A stretch of DNA of 64,000 nt from Agapanthus africanus (taxonomy: Eukaryota > Streptophyta > Magnoliopsida > Asparagales > Amaryllidaceae): positions 131,651,546-131,715,545 of the forward strand of contig CM057338.1 of the NCBI GenBank assembly GCA_030015575.1. The letters are read 5' to 3'. The position numbers and the translations under genes were made by a program. The first letter of the stretch is position 1; each line of letters begins with the position of its first letter. The notes beneath the pieces were generated by a model that worked only from the letters and a program-made list of their open reading frames with translations, made no database searches and had not been told where the DNA came from. Shown here piece after piece: positions 45,287 through 56,469 of the stretch.

Positions 45287-45890
45287 CTGCTTATCACCTC
45301 GATGAATTATGTTCACAGAGCTAACCTGAGAAGATCACCCGCTCTGCTTCATGTAGCGATATATGTCATATCTTGCCTAAGGGCTCGTTCGGTACCCGGA
45401 AAGTGCGACGGAACGACCGATAAAAATGTTGTGGGTCAGAGCGCAATCCTATCCGACGTGTCAAAGAGGCGATGCGGATATAGTTGAGATGAGGAAAGAT
45501 GGAATGCTGCTCAATTTGGTTATCAGGGATGGTTTTCACATGATAATTTATATCTAATTGTAGGCTTCATTCATATGACTATTAATTCATAATTGAAAAA
45601 TAATCAACATATCGTCTCTTTACAGAAGAAAGGATTTGTTTTAAGAAAACTGTATTTTTTTCCCTTAAGTTTTTTTTAAAATAAAAAAATTGGGATGTGA
45701 AACAGAATCCAACAAAAGAGTTGAAAATTCTTGGGTTCAAATCTGGATCTAGAAATTTAGAACAAGAGAATAAAAAAAAACAAGATTTTGTCAGTCATTT
45801 TGCAAACAGACAAGGGTATGTTGGTCATTTCACAGCCACTTGAAGTTTGGGGGCTGAGATTGGAACGTTATTTGAACTTGTCCTTTGCTC
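45287..45890 (+). other. Intergenic: PPR 3' region
   Basis: Short frames only. No clear single poly(A) signal. AT-rich in the second half. Confidence 0.4.
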
Positions 45891-45967
45891 TATTTAAATC
45901 TCTCTCTCTCTCTCATCACGCTCCACTGAACTAGCCGTTGCATCTCTCTCTCTAAAATCAAAACTCA
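45891..45967 (+). promoter_or_regulatory. Core promoter of the coiled-coil gene
   Basis: TATA-like tatttaaat at 45891-45899, then two CT-rich runs (45901-45915 and 45943-45954) before the ATG at 45968. This matches the plant pattern of TATA plus a pyrimidine patch. Confidence 0.5.
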
Positions 45968-48571
45968 ATGGAAGCAACAGCTGCGGTAATGGTGAGCCCC
46001 GCCTCAGATGAGCGATACTGGAACAAGCTCCAAGATCGCGTCGACGTCATTCTCGATCAGCGCAAGCCCTCTTCTTCTGTAAGCATTCAGTCATAAGTTT
46101 TTTTGTTTTTGTTTTTTTTTGGGGGGGGGGGGGGAGGTGTGGGGTTGGAACTTTTTTGATTTTGGGTTTGCTTCATGTTGTAGGTGAGCTGTGTTGAATC
46201 AGAAATTGGGAAGAGATTTATAGAAGACTCGATGCTTTTAATTAGAGGATTGGATTCTGCTGCGGCTTCTCTCTCTCAGCTCACTCACTCCTTGAATTCT
46301 GCTCAACAGGTACTTTTTTTTAATGATACTTCATGATCTCCTCAAATGGGTTTGGGGGAAAAACATAATTTTTAGGTTTTTTATTTGGGTATATGTGATT
46401 TGGGAATGATTGATTAGGGTTTAGAGTCCCAAAAGTTTGAATTTTGTCCAACAATTGTTCTCTTCTGTGAAAATTGGAAGCTAATTGCATCTCCTGCTAT
46501 GCAATTCTTAGTTTCTTAGTTTTGAAGACTTTTTCATGGAACCAACAATTTTTTTTATATAAAAAGTGTCCTTTTTTTATTTTTGACTTTTGGTTAATTC
46601 GATTTTAAAAAGTGAAGATTAGGGTTCTGAGCGCCAAAATCCTGAATTTCTTTTACTTGAGGAAATTTCTCCCCAATCTTAACGGAAGTGATGGATATGG
46701 GGTTTCCCCTAATTGCTCTTTATTCAACATTGCTCTAATTGCATCTCATGCTATGTAATTATCAATTGTCTGTTTAAATCTTTTTCTTTGATGGGACAAA
46801 CAATATAGATTTTTTTTTATATCACAACAGGGTCTCTATGATTTAGCCAAGCCATCCCTGTCAAGCTTACAACACAGAGAAAGTCATGAAACAACATACG
46901 AAGAACTTGAACCAAATGCAAAGAGGCAATGCCATCCTACTAAGATTTTGAACAAAGATGAGGAAACTGATTCCAAGGATGATGTAAAGCCCGACCGGCC
47001 CAAGGAAGTTAAACATGTCTCCGTAGATGTTGCCGAAAGTGCCAATCTCAAGAAGGCGAAAAATGTTCGATATCTTACCCTTTTGAAATGTTTAGTATTT
47101 GGGATGAACATATGAAATTTTTGAAGTTCTGATTTATGTTAATATATGCAGTTGGCAATTTCGATGGCAAGTAAAGCGGCTTCACTTGCAAGAGAACTGA
47201 AGACGGTAAAATCAGAGTTATGCTTCATGCAAGGAAGATGTACACTGCTCGAAGAGGAGAATAGGAGGCTTCAAGATGGGGTGGAGAAAGGAGTTCGATC
47301 AGAAGACGATGATTTGGTAATTTATATTGGAATTTTCTTTTACAATAAGTTCTGATATCTTTCATTTAGAATAGTTGTGTTGCAATCCAATATATGTTTG
47401 TTATATTTCATTACAGTGATCTCTGTAATGTTATTTGTTTGTAAGATTCATCAAAGAGTCCTTGTCATTTGTCTATTAACATTGATTAAATAAGTGTATT
47501 TGATGACCATTTTTCTCATTGCTTAAACATTAATTCATTTTTTAATGAAGTCGCTGCAACACTTAGTCTTGGTTCAATGGCGTAATCAATGTTTTCCCTT
47601 CAAGTTTATTCGTCTCTCTGATTTGGGTTATTTGTTACTACAGGAATAATGTACATAGAAGATAACTGAAAGGGCATGCAAATGCTAGTTTAGCACCGAG
47701 AATATTAGATGTTTGTGTTGCTTTTCATTTCTACCTGTAAGAAAATTACTGAAGTTAGGATATAACCTTTATTTGTTCTTTCCTCTACCAACTTGCAACT
47801 ACCATGAGATCTTATGTGATGTCACTGGTAGACTTGTAAATACTTTTGTATGACAAAATTCTAAATTCTTGCTATCATCTGTCAGTTTAATCGATCGATT
47901 TTTCTTCGAGTTAAGACTTCAGAGAGATTATTTTTGCCACAATTCCATTGTGTTGAATTCTTGAATCCTCGATCCTCATCATCTCAGTGAAGTCTCTCTA
48001 CCCTATTACCTACATATACGGTTAGCATGCTGCGTAAAGATGGACTGAAAAATATTGTCCAAAGTTCAATTTGAAAGATTACAAGTAGTAAGAAAGTAGG
48101 GCGTAGAGAAAAATTAATCCAAAAAAAATGGTTTTTAACTAAGAATAAAGTTAGAAGATTCATGTATATAACCAGGTCATTGAGCACATTTGTTCATCCT
48201 TAAATCTTAAACTCATAACTTGCCTGCACCATGTCCCTCATTCTGCTTTTATCGTTAGTGACAAATATTTCAGTAAATAGCTACACAAGAACAAATTCTG
48301 AGATTTGCTTTTGGTTTAGGTGAGGCTTCAAATGGAGGCACTCTTGGCAGAGAAGTCAAGGTTGGCAAACGAGAACGCTAACCTTACAAGAGAAAACCAT
48401 TGCCTTCAGCAGCTCGTTGAGTATCACCAACTTGCAACACAGAATGATGATGATGCATCATCGCCGCCATCGTCCTTGTATGAACAAGCCACGCACGGTG
48501 TATGTTTGGATTTCTCGTCTCCATTGGAAAATGGAGGGGATAGCGACTTAGAAGATTATGAGAAGGGTTAG
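45968..48571 (+). CDS. Plant coiled-coil protein of unknown function, five exons
   Basis: Exons as read: 45968-46078, 46184-46309, 46831-47064, 47152-47316, 48320-48571, all phase 0, giving 295 codons. All introns obey GT-AG; the third donor (aat/gttcga) is weak, and gtattt at 47095 is an in-frame alternative. Exon 1 starts M-E-A-T-A-A-V with Y-W-N-K-L-Q-D-R. Exon 2 has an amphipathic helix (F-I-E-D-S-M-L-L-I-R-G-L). Exons 4 and 5 encode a coiled coil with L-L-E-E-E-N-R-R-L and L-A-E-K-S-R-L-A-N-E-N-A-N-L, then Q-Q-L-V-E-Y-H-Q-L, ending in an acidic tail. No catalytic domain. A 28-bp duplication creates the stop, so the ancestral protein was about 22 residues longer. Intron 1 has a run of 15 or more G. 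Role not known. Confidence 0.85.
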
Positions 48572-48597
48572 CGACTTAGAAGATTATGAGAAGGGTT
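48542..48597 (+). repeat. Exact 28-bp tandem duplication at the stop codon
   Basis: Positions 48542-48569 are repeated exactly at 48570-48597. The junction GGT-T/AG makes the stop at 48569-48571. With a single copy the frame would continue from GGT to TGC (48597) and run to a TGA at about 48663. Confidence 0.95.
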
Positions 48598-48915
48598 GCA
48601 ATGCAACCGAATCTGCTTCTGCTCCCTGTGCATACAAGGAGGAGGAGCACACCAAAGAACAATGATCTCTTAGCATGTCATCTTCCATCGCCCCTTGGTT
48701 CAATGTTAAAATTATGATGTCGTTTTTGCGGTTGAACCTTTTTCTCAAGTTACTTCTATGTTGAGCAAGCTATGCCAAGCAGTTGTGTATCATCCAAACT
48801 CTGCTCATTTTTTCTCGACTGCAAATAACATATATAGGTAGAGAATTCTTGTAATTTGCACATGTAATCTGTTTTGTGAGCAATGCTCTCATGTATTTGA
48901 ATGATAATAAGCAGT
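48572..48915 (+). other. 3' untranslated region of the coiled-coil gene
   Basis: The first 90 bases are former coding sequence displaced by the duplication. An AATAAT/ATAATAA-type signal sits near 48903. No other gene. Confidence 0.5.
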
Positions 48916-49655
48916 ACCACTTTGTTACTTAGATTTTCGGTCTCGAATTGTCGCCTTTCCAGTTTGATGGCTGATATTGTGTGGTATTACTCGACGATTC
49001 ACAGTAAGTAGATTTTATTTATGTTAAGAATTTACCTGTATGGAACTTGATGACACATTTTGTCTGTGCGGTTTTCAGTTATTTTGTACATCATAGCAGT
49101 TTGGAGCTGTTGACCAAAGGATTGTAGGTTTTATGCAAGAACTTTGAAATTTTGTGTAGCTAGTATTGTTAAAAATGAACTTCAAATTTGATCAAGTTTC
49201 TACAATAAATTGGTATGAAGCTATAGCTTCCTATCCATAAGTCTGCCATTGTACTAAATAAGAGGAAGACATTGAAGAAGTAGAAGTATAAAGATAAGAA
49301 AGATGGAAAAGGCACTTTTTAATATGTGAATATTTTTTTTGATTATTATCAAGAGATTAAATAAGTTTTTCATTCATTCCTTGAATGATAAATGAGTACA
49401 AGTGAATGAGATACACCATTTAAAAAATGGAAGGCAATATTTTACAATTGCATCGAGAATAAAACAAAAAAAGTGGAATCAAGACAGGATATAATTTGCA
49501 TCATTTAGAAAATGTTAGAAAGGCTTAACAAATGTACGTACATGTGTGTGTACACATGCATATGCGCTGACACCTAGACTCACACACACACACACCTAGA
49601 CTATATAACACACACACACACACAAGTGTTTGTGTTGAGCTGATTCATTGAGGTT
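48916..49655. other. Intergenic with (CA)n microsatellite
   Basis: AT-rich. Interrupted (CA)n runs at 49581-49594 and 49610-49623. No gene seen. Confidence 0.6.
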
Positions 49656-49659
49656 GAGG

Positions 49660-50485
49660 CTCATTTTATAAAAAGTTTATTTACTGAAAACTCTCAACAG
49701 GTTTGAGTCATTTTAACAAAATTCTCATTACCTATAAAACTACCAAGAAACTACCAAATTTCACGGTGGCGCGTTGGCACCGTTTGTGCCACGTCAGGAC
49801 CGTGTCAACTAAGTTGCCACATCAACATTATTTTAAAATAAAAAATCCTAAAATACCCCTCATCTAACTCTAAACCTTATTTTTATTTTTAAATACTAGC
49901 CTCTTCCTCACCGGCGCCATCCTCTCTTCACCCCTCCACCATCATCGATTCATCATCATCCACCTCAACATCCTCCTACTCTACCACCACTATCACCACC
50001 ATCATCATACACCCATCCTTTTCTTCTTCTTCTTCCACCTTTGCCGCCTCCATCCCCCTTTGCTGCCGACCCCAACCATTTCCACCTCCTCCGACGGCCC
50101 CAACCCTCCCTCGACCTAGCTCGCCTCCCTCCAACCATCACCGCCCTCCTCTTTCACCGCCCCCATCCTCCTTTGCTGCCGACCCTGACCTCTTCCCCCT
50201 CCTCCGAAGACCCCCACCCCTCCCCTGACCTCACTTTCCTCCGACTACCACCGGCTCCCCTTTAAAAAATATTAATTATAATATTAATTATATTTAATAA
50301 TTATCTAAATGTAATTTATAATTAACTAATTATATTATAAGAAGGGCCAAATGGTCATTTGACATAAACAGTAACGTTAACCGTCAAATCATTATAGTTT
50401 CTTGATAGTTTTAAAGGTAATGATAGTTTTGTTAAAATGGCTCAAATCGGTTAGGAGTTTTCAGTAAACAAGCCTTTATAAAACG
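49660..50485. mobile_element. TIR element A (non-autonomous, about 0.8 kb)
   Basis: About 95-bp inverted ends: 'ttttataaa..gtttatttactgaaaactc' then 'attttaacaaaa..tcattacc' on the left is mirrored at 50390-50485. The interior has a C-rich tract of CCACC/CATCATC words (49900-50260), then AT-rich sequence. No transposase. Its relative is 54083-54657. Superfamily unsure; long TIRs would suit Mutator-like elements. Confidence 0.7.
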
Positions 50486-50537
50486 GTGTCAACTTTATAA
50501 ACCCCTCCCCCGCGTTTTACACCTATCCAAACCGATC

Positions 50538-50732
50538 ATCTTGATGTACTTAGTTTAGACACCTTATGTTTCAAATTTCACGAGATTTGAAGTTCTTTAG
50601 CATATCCATTATGCGGAGTAAAAAATTAACGGTACTTCGAAATGTGAAAAATATGACCACTTGATAGACGTGTCAAGTCTCCAAATCTCGTGAAATTTGC
50701 TAGTAAGCTATCTAAACTAAGTAGATCAAGAT
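50538..50732. mobile_element. Hairpin MITE of a second type
   Basis: Arms 'atcttgatgtacttagtttaga' and 'ctaaactaagtagatcaagat' are inverted, with inner arms 'aaatttcacgagatttg' and 'caaatctcgtgaaattt' around a centre with 'aaaaattaacggt'. The layout copies that of the 42009 and 54776 MITEs, whose centre also holds 'aaaattaacggt', though the arms differ. Confidence 0.75.
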
Positions 50733-50879
50733 TCATCACTCTTTTACTACGGTTGGGTTATGAAATTTTTTTATTGGCCCCATATCCAATATTTATCACT
50801 CCTTTATCTCGTTCGATCAGATTTTTATGGTTGAAAAATTCTGATTAACCCTCTTCTTAAAAAGAATCTATTTTCTCTC

Positions 50880-51430
50880 TCGCTATTCAGGCTTTATTGG
50901 CAAAATATTATAAAAATTCACGATTTTTTTGTAGCCACCAAAGGAAAAAAAAGAAACAGCAAAAGAAAACAAAAAAATTTGACATTTTTGAAAATTTCGC
51001 TATTTCCATGTGCTATGTAAATATTAAAATTTTGAAGAAAACGGAAAATTTAAGATTTTTGAACTTTTTATGATTTTTATGTCCTATAACATGCATAATA
51101 TTGAAAAAAACGGAATAAAACAGAAAATATTATGATTTTCTTATGCTATATACCATATAAAGTATAAAAGAATGGAAGAAAATAATTAATATTGAGTCTT
51201 AAAAAAAATTCATGATTTTCGTATTGTATATAGCTAACAAAACTATTCAAAAAGGAAGAAAACAGAAAATTCTTGAATTTTTAAAAAGATTTTGCGATTA
51301 TTAGCAAACAAAATATTGGAAAACTGAAAATTTTGAGATTTGAAAAAAAATCATAATTTTTGTGGGCTAGAACTTGCAAAATATTGGAAATTTGGAGAGA
51401 AAAAATTTATGATTTTCGAATGTTATCAGA
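50880..51430. repeat. Degenerate AT-rich repeat array, part 1
   Basis: Repeated phrases 'caaaatattgaaaa', 'gaagaaaacagaaaatt', 'attttcgtgtgctata' at a spacing of roughly 60-90 bp. No genes; stop-rich on both strands. Confidence 0.65.
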
Positions 51431-52189
51431 GGTTTCTAGTCACCAAGAGACTCAGTCACTCGGGCTGAATTTTATTAGGTTCTGAATAGTAATCGGTGAC
51501 CTTTTCTTATTTTGCCACACATTTTTTTCACTGAAAGTTCTTTAAGGGGATGTTAGTCTCAGGTCTTTTGAAAATACAATTCCGGAATTTGAAAACTCAT
51601 GTTAGTCCCAGATAATTTAAAATTACAATTTGCTTAATAGGATTAGTCAAAATTAGCATTTTAGAATGCGAGAAATTAGATTTTAGAACTCATCATTCAA
51701 TTTATAATACAAAAATGAGAAAATCAATTAATTTCAAAATCACCATGTGCCCCTTTGGTTTTCTAAAATGTCATGGTATATATAATAGATCAAAATTTAA
51801 ATCAACCATCTTATCATGCACCATCACCGCCGAACTGCCGCCGCCATGAACCAGCAAGCGGTCGCCGCCATCGCCGCCATTGGTTGCCAGTCAACCGTCG
51901 CCGCTGCAACAGGTTGACCGTCCCCCTGCCGCCATCGACCGACTGCCACCGATCGACACCAACCATCACTGCCACCGACAGTCGTCTTCGTCACCACTGT
52001 TCATCCTTTATCGTCGACCAGCGTCTATTGAATCTCTGTCAGTTGAATACCGCTAAGGTCTATTATTAAATGCATTATCGTAAATTACATATCCATTTGA
52101 AATCAAAGTAGAAGCATATTGAATATATTTTTTTTGTCAAATGTTGGTCATCTCATTTACAAATTCTAAATTCTAAAATTACTTGGGCT
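51431..52189. other. Unique-looking segment with a GC-rich islet
   Basis: It separates the two repeat arrays. Positions 51810-52030 are rich in CCGCC and CACC and give a 98-codon frame with no conserved domain. The composition resembles the C-rich interiors of the TIR elements. No gene called. Confidence 0.45.
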
Positions 52190-53590
52190 TAATATCCCTA
52201 AAAGAATGAGCAAATAAAATATTGAACAGAAGAAAATAAAAAATTCCGAGATTATTAAAATTTAATGATTTTTTGTTGTATAGCAAGCAAAATAATTATT
52301 AAAAAAGGAAGAAAATTAATTTTGGAAAATTTTGCAGTTTCCATGTGTTATATCATGTAAATTATAGAAAGAGTGTAGAAAAAGAAAATTTTTAAGAATT
52401 CTGTAAATTTTGTGATTTTCGTTTGTTATAGCAAAATGTCATAAAACCCAAGAAAACAGAAAATTTTAGAATTTTTAAAATATTCCTATTTTTATTCTCT
52501 ATATGGAAAAACAAAATAATAAAAACCCAAAGAAAACGAAAAAAATTATATTTTTGAAAATTTCACGATTTTTTGCATACAAAAAATTGTGAAACCGAAG
52601 AAAGCAAAAAAAATTTAAGATTTTTTAAAATTTTGAGATTTTCTTGTGCTATAAAAAGCAAAAAATTGAAATACGAAAGAAACAGAAAATTTTGATGTTT
52701 TGGAAAAATTCACGAGCTTCGTGTTCTAAGGATATTGAAAAACCGAATAAAACAAAAAATATTGAGATTTTTAAAAATTTCACAATTTTCGTATGTTATA
52801 GCATGCAAAATTTTTAAACTTTGAAGGTCATAGTAATTTTGAGTTTTTAAGAAATCGACGTTTTTTGTGTGCAATATATAGCATGCAAAATATTAAAATC
52901 TAAAGGAAACATTAACTTTTGGGATTTTTGAACATATCGCGGTTTTCATATGCTATATTGAGCAAAATATTGAAAAACTAAAAAGTGCATAATTTTTTTG
53001 GGATTTTTCAAAATTTCTCGATTTTTGTATGGTTAGCAAACAAAATATTGAAACCAGAAGAAAATAAAAATGTTAAAGATTTTTTGGAAATTATGTGGTT
53101 TTTGTATGGTAGGATTCAAAATATTGAAAATTTAAAGAACATAAATAACTTTGAGATTTTTTAAAATTTCGGAATTGTCATGGGCTATGCAAAATATTAA
53201 AAAACTGAAAATAACATAAAAAGTTAAGATTTTTTTCGTGTGCTATATATTGCAAGCAAAATATTGAAAAACCGAAGAAAACAGAAAAGTTTGAGTTTTT
53301 TGAAAATTTTATGGTTTTCGTGCACCATATAATACAAAATATTGAAAACCGGAAAAAGCAAAAATTGTTTTATTTTTTAAAATTTCATGAATATTCAAAA
53401 CTCGAACAAAACAAAAAATTTGTTTTTCACCGTGTTCATGATTCTCGTGTGTTATAATCAGCAAAATATTAAAAAATCAAAGAAAACTTTTTTGAGATTT
53501 TAATTTTTTTTACGGTTTTTGCATGATACAGCATGAAAAATATTGAAAAGCTGAAGAAAAATGCCGCAATATTTGCAAGTTAATTCTTCA
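52190..53590. repeat. Degenerate AT-rich repeat array, part 2
   Basis: About 17 diverged copies of a 75-90 bp unit: 'gcaaaatattgaaaaaccgaagaaaacagaaaattttgag' type start, then a T-rich half with 'tttcgtgtgctata'. For example the core recurs at 53256 and 53335. No coding potential. Confidence 0.7.
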
Positions 53591-53899
53591 GATATTTTTC
53601 TTATGAAGTTCAAATATATGGGATATTACAACTTAAAATTCATATAACAATAAATCTTTAAATTAATATGATTTTTCTTGACTTTGGATTTCATAACTGC
53701 AAACTGCGAGCCCTTGCTAGTATAAAAAAAAGATACTAACCATAAAGCAAACCTTTACTAAATTATATCCACCCAACCCAACTCCGCGCAACCAGCTTTA
53801 AATTTCTGACCGAATAACTATAATATTATAATAATTCTAAATACCAACTAACATCGTCCAAATTAGTTCAAAAAATAAAGAATATTTTACTACATAAAA
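53591..53899. other. Intergenic, AT-rich
   Basis: No repeat or gene recognised in this 300-bp stretch. Confidence 0.5.
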
Positions 53900-54065
53900 G
53901 TTAGCTATAAGGAGCCTAAGGGATACTGCAGGCCCATAACTGCAGTGTCTAGACTGCAATTTCCGTGGAGCCTAAGGGGCCATGTATGAAAAAGTCTCTA
54001 GGCTCCATAGAGCCTGCAGTCTGGACACTGCATTTATGGGCCTGTGGTGTCCCTGCAGGCCTCGT
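53900..54065. repeat. Long hairpin (about 160 bp) with tgcagg motifs
   Basis: Arms of about 55 bp: 'ggcccataactgcagtgtctagactgca' pairs with 'tgcagtctggacactgcatttatgggcc', and 'gtggagccta' with 'taggctccat'. The centre is 'aggggccatgtatgaaaaagtct'. It is either a foldback MITE or a fossil miRNA-like hairpin. Confidence 0.7.
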
Positions 54066-54082
54066 TTCCTCATAAAAGCTAG

Positions 54083-54657
54083 AGGCTTATTTATGCAAAA
54101 CTCTCTAAAGGTTAGCGATTAACAATAAACTATCCAAAAAGTGTTATCCAAAAGTAGCAAATCTCTAAAAAAGCTACCTTGCCATGTTAATGCTAATGGT
54201 ATCACATCAACACCAAATCTACACAATCAGTTAAAGGGGTCACACTATCAAAAAAAATTGCAGGAATCCCGAACATACCGTCTTCGTTATCCTCCTCATC
54301 CTAATCTTAATCTAAACCCGCCATTGCCGCCCTCTACCAAACCCGCCCTCCGCATCATCACCATCATCTTATTCTTCCCCTCTCCCTCCTCCACCACCTT
54401 CGGTAGGCTACCGCCGGCCACCTAGTCCACCATGCATTATGGTTGATATTTAATTAACCATTATTTAATAATATAATTACTAATTATAAAATTTCATTAA
54501 TTGTAATTATTAAAAGTCAAAAAGTCATTTAACATGCAAAGTTAAGATCGGTAAGTGTTGACCGTTAGTCAAGATAGTTTTTTTAAGACATTTGAAACCT
54601 TTGGGTGGTTTTCCACCTAATGCTAAAACCTTTAGGCAGTTTGCCGAAAATAAGCCT
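54083..54657. mobile_element. TIR element B, relative of element A
   Basis: Inverted ends 'aggcttattt.tgcaaaact..ctaaaggtt' (54083) and the mirror at 54617-54657. The interior has a C-rich CCTCC/CCACC tract (54280-54425) then an AT-rich part with 'gtcatttaacat..gttaa', echoing 'gtcatttgacataaacagtaacgtt' in element A. Confidence 0.6.
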
Positions 54658-54775
54658 AAAAGGTGTGTTCCCCACTAGCAAAATATCCATCAATGGATTA
54701 CACTTAAAGTTGTTCATGTGCTAAGAATATTCTGAGAAATCACCGGTTTGACATCCGAAAGATCCATATATATAT

Positions 54776-55155
54776 GAGAATTATGGAGGAATGAGGCCGT
54801 AGGAGGGCCTCCTATGGCGTCGAAAAAATACATCCTTCCTTGTTTTTTCCGACGATCGACACCTACCATTTTCATCGTTATCATCTAAGATGTGGGCACA
54901 CCAAATTTCATGTGATTCTACAACTTTTCACCGTTAATTTAGTGGGTTCAAAATTAACGGTTTACCGACAATAGAACTTTTTGCATTGCTAAATCAACGG
55001 TGAAAAAGTTGTAGAATCACATGAAATTTGGTGTCCCACATCTTAGATGATAACGATTAAGATGGTGGGTGCCGATTGTCGGAAAAAAATGGAGGGTGTA
55101 TTTTTCGATGCCATAAGAGTAAATTACCTCCTATGACATCTTTCCTCCATTTCTC
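54776..55155. mobile_element. Foldback MITE, copy 2
   Basis: Same family as 42009-42406: gagaattatggagg... mirrored by ...cctccatttctc, with arms holding 'gatgtgggcacaccaaattt' and 'gattctacaacttttcaccg'. It also lies between TA-rich and CT-rich simple repeats, so the family may favour such targets. Confidence 0.88.
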
Positions 55156-55541
55156 TCTCTCTCTCTCTGTATATTACAGCACCCCGTTTCTTATATTATT
55201 CTTAATAAATTCCTTTTTTCCCACTCTTTCTTCTTATTCTTACTTACTCGGCCTATCTATCTTCTTTCCCAGTTTCACCCATGGTCTCTTCTCTATAATC
55301 CCCCAAATCATGTCTCCATATATGCTGTATGCTTCTTTCAATATTTGTTAATAGAGGAAAGGGGAGGGGGGGGGGGGGGGGGGGGGGCGTAATACTATCA
55401 GTACTTTTAAACCCCTGTATACAAAATATATAGGGCTAAAAGAAAATCATTCAGCTGATCCATATAAAAAAACCTATCATCCAGGTAACTCAGAGAAGAG
55501 GGGAACAGGTGTAATGGTGTATAAGCAAGCCTAAATCTTGT
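55156..55541. other. Intergenic with a 22-G homopolymer
   Basis: CT-rich start, then a run of G at 55366-55387. No gene. It lies just downstream of the old stop codon of the protease pseudogene. Confidence 0.6.
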
Positions 55542-55629
55542 CTAAACCAAGTCAAAATGAAAAATACAGCAAAAGAAGAAAAAATGGTCAATCAAAGAAT
55601 GGCTAGAGGCTGTAAAAGTAACAAATATA

Positions 55630-56301
55630 TGTTGAAAATTGATGCAAATTAAAGTCTATGTTTAGGTACCACCTTTTGACATCTATGACATTGTTAGGTG
55701 ATGACAATGATAGGTGGTGACTTTGGTAGGTGCCACTTTTGACATCTATGACATTGTTAGGTGATGACAATGATAGGTGGTGACTTTGGTAGGTGCTACT
55801 TTTGACATCCATGACATTGTTAGGTGATGACAATGATAGGTGGTGACTGGTAGGTGCTACTTTTGACATCCATGACATTGTTAGGTGATGACAATGAAAG
55901 GTGGTGACTTTGTTAGATAGTGACATTGTCCTGGATGCTATAAAAGCACATCTTATGAGAGGCATTTTTAGCATCCATCCATCGCTTGTATCCATCACAA
56001 GTATCATCACAAAAGAAGGCCAAGAGAGATTTGTATAGAGAGATTTGAGAGAAATCTCCTAGGGTTGTTCTTGCTTGTAAACTTGATTCAAGTATAGTAG
56101 ACGTTTGCAGATTCCGCTCTGCCGGGGACTAGCCATACGGTGGGTGAACCTCGTTAACAAATCTATCTTGTTTGTGATTGATTGCTTTCTTATTCCTGCA
56201 CTTTAATTTATATTGTCTTTCGTCATTTAATTGATTGTATTTTTGCGTGATTTGGGTTTTGTCGCGAGCACTGTTCCGTGGATCGACTTCCCCTCCCAAC
56301 A
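55630..56301 (+). repeat. Copia-2 5' LTR
   Basis: 672 bp, TGTTGAAAA...CCCAACA. Positions 55678-55920 hold four copies of a roughly 63-bp unit (gacatc(t/c)atgacattgtta...). A short leader with the 'tataaaagc' TATA box (55939) follows. Confidence 0.95.
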
Positions 56302-56303
56302 AC

Positions 56304-56315
56304 TGGTATCAGAGC
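56304..56315 (+). other. Copia-2 primer binding site
   Basis: TGGTATCAGAGC, a perfect complement of the initiator tRNA-Met 3' end, two bases after the LTR. Confidence 0.95.
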
Positions 56316-56469
56316 AAGGTTAAGAGAACCGAGGGTTCTTCGATTCTATAATCTAGGTAACGGTGGGTAACGACGCTTGTGTCCTCTTCCCCACTTTCTT
56401 AGATTGTAGTTTTGAAGGCGTTGGTTCAGATCTAGGAGGAAGTCGAGTTTGCTGCGATACAGACGAAAG

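Noticed and set aside
49941-52069. Pro/His/Arg-rich frames at 50041-50265 and 51773-52069
   Set aside because: Composition-driven frames in C-rich islets with no domain, no splice context and no conserved start.
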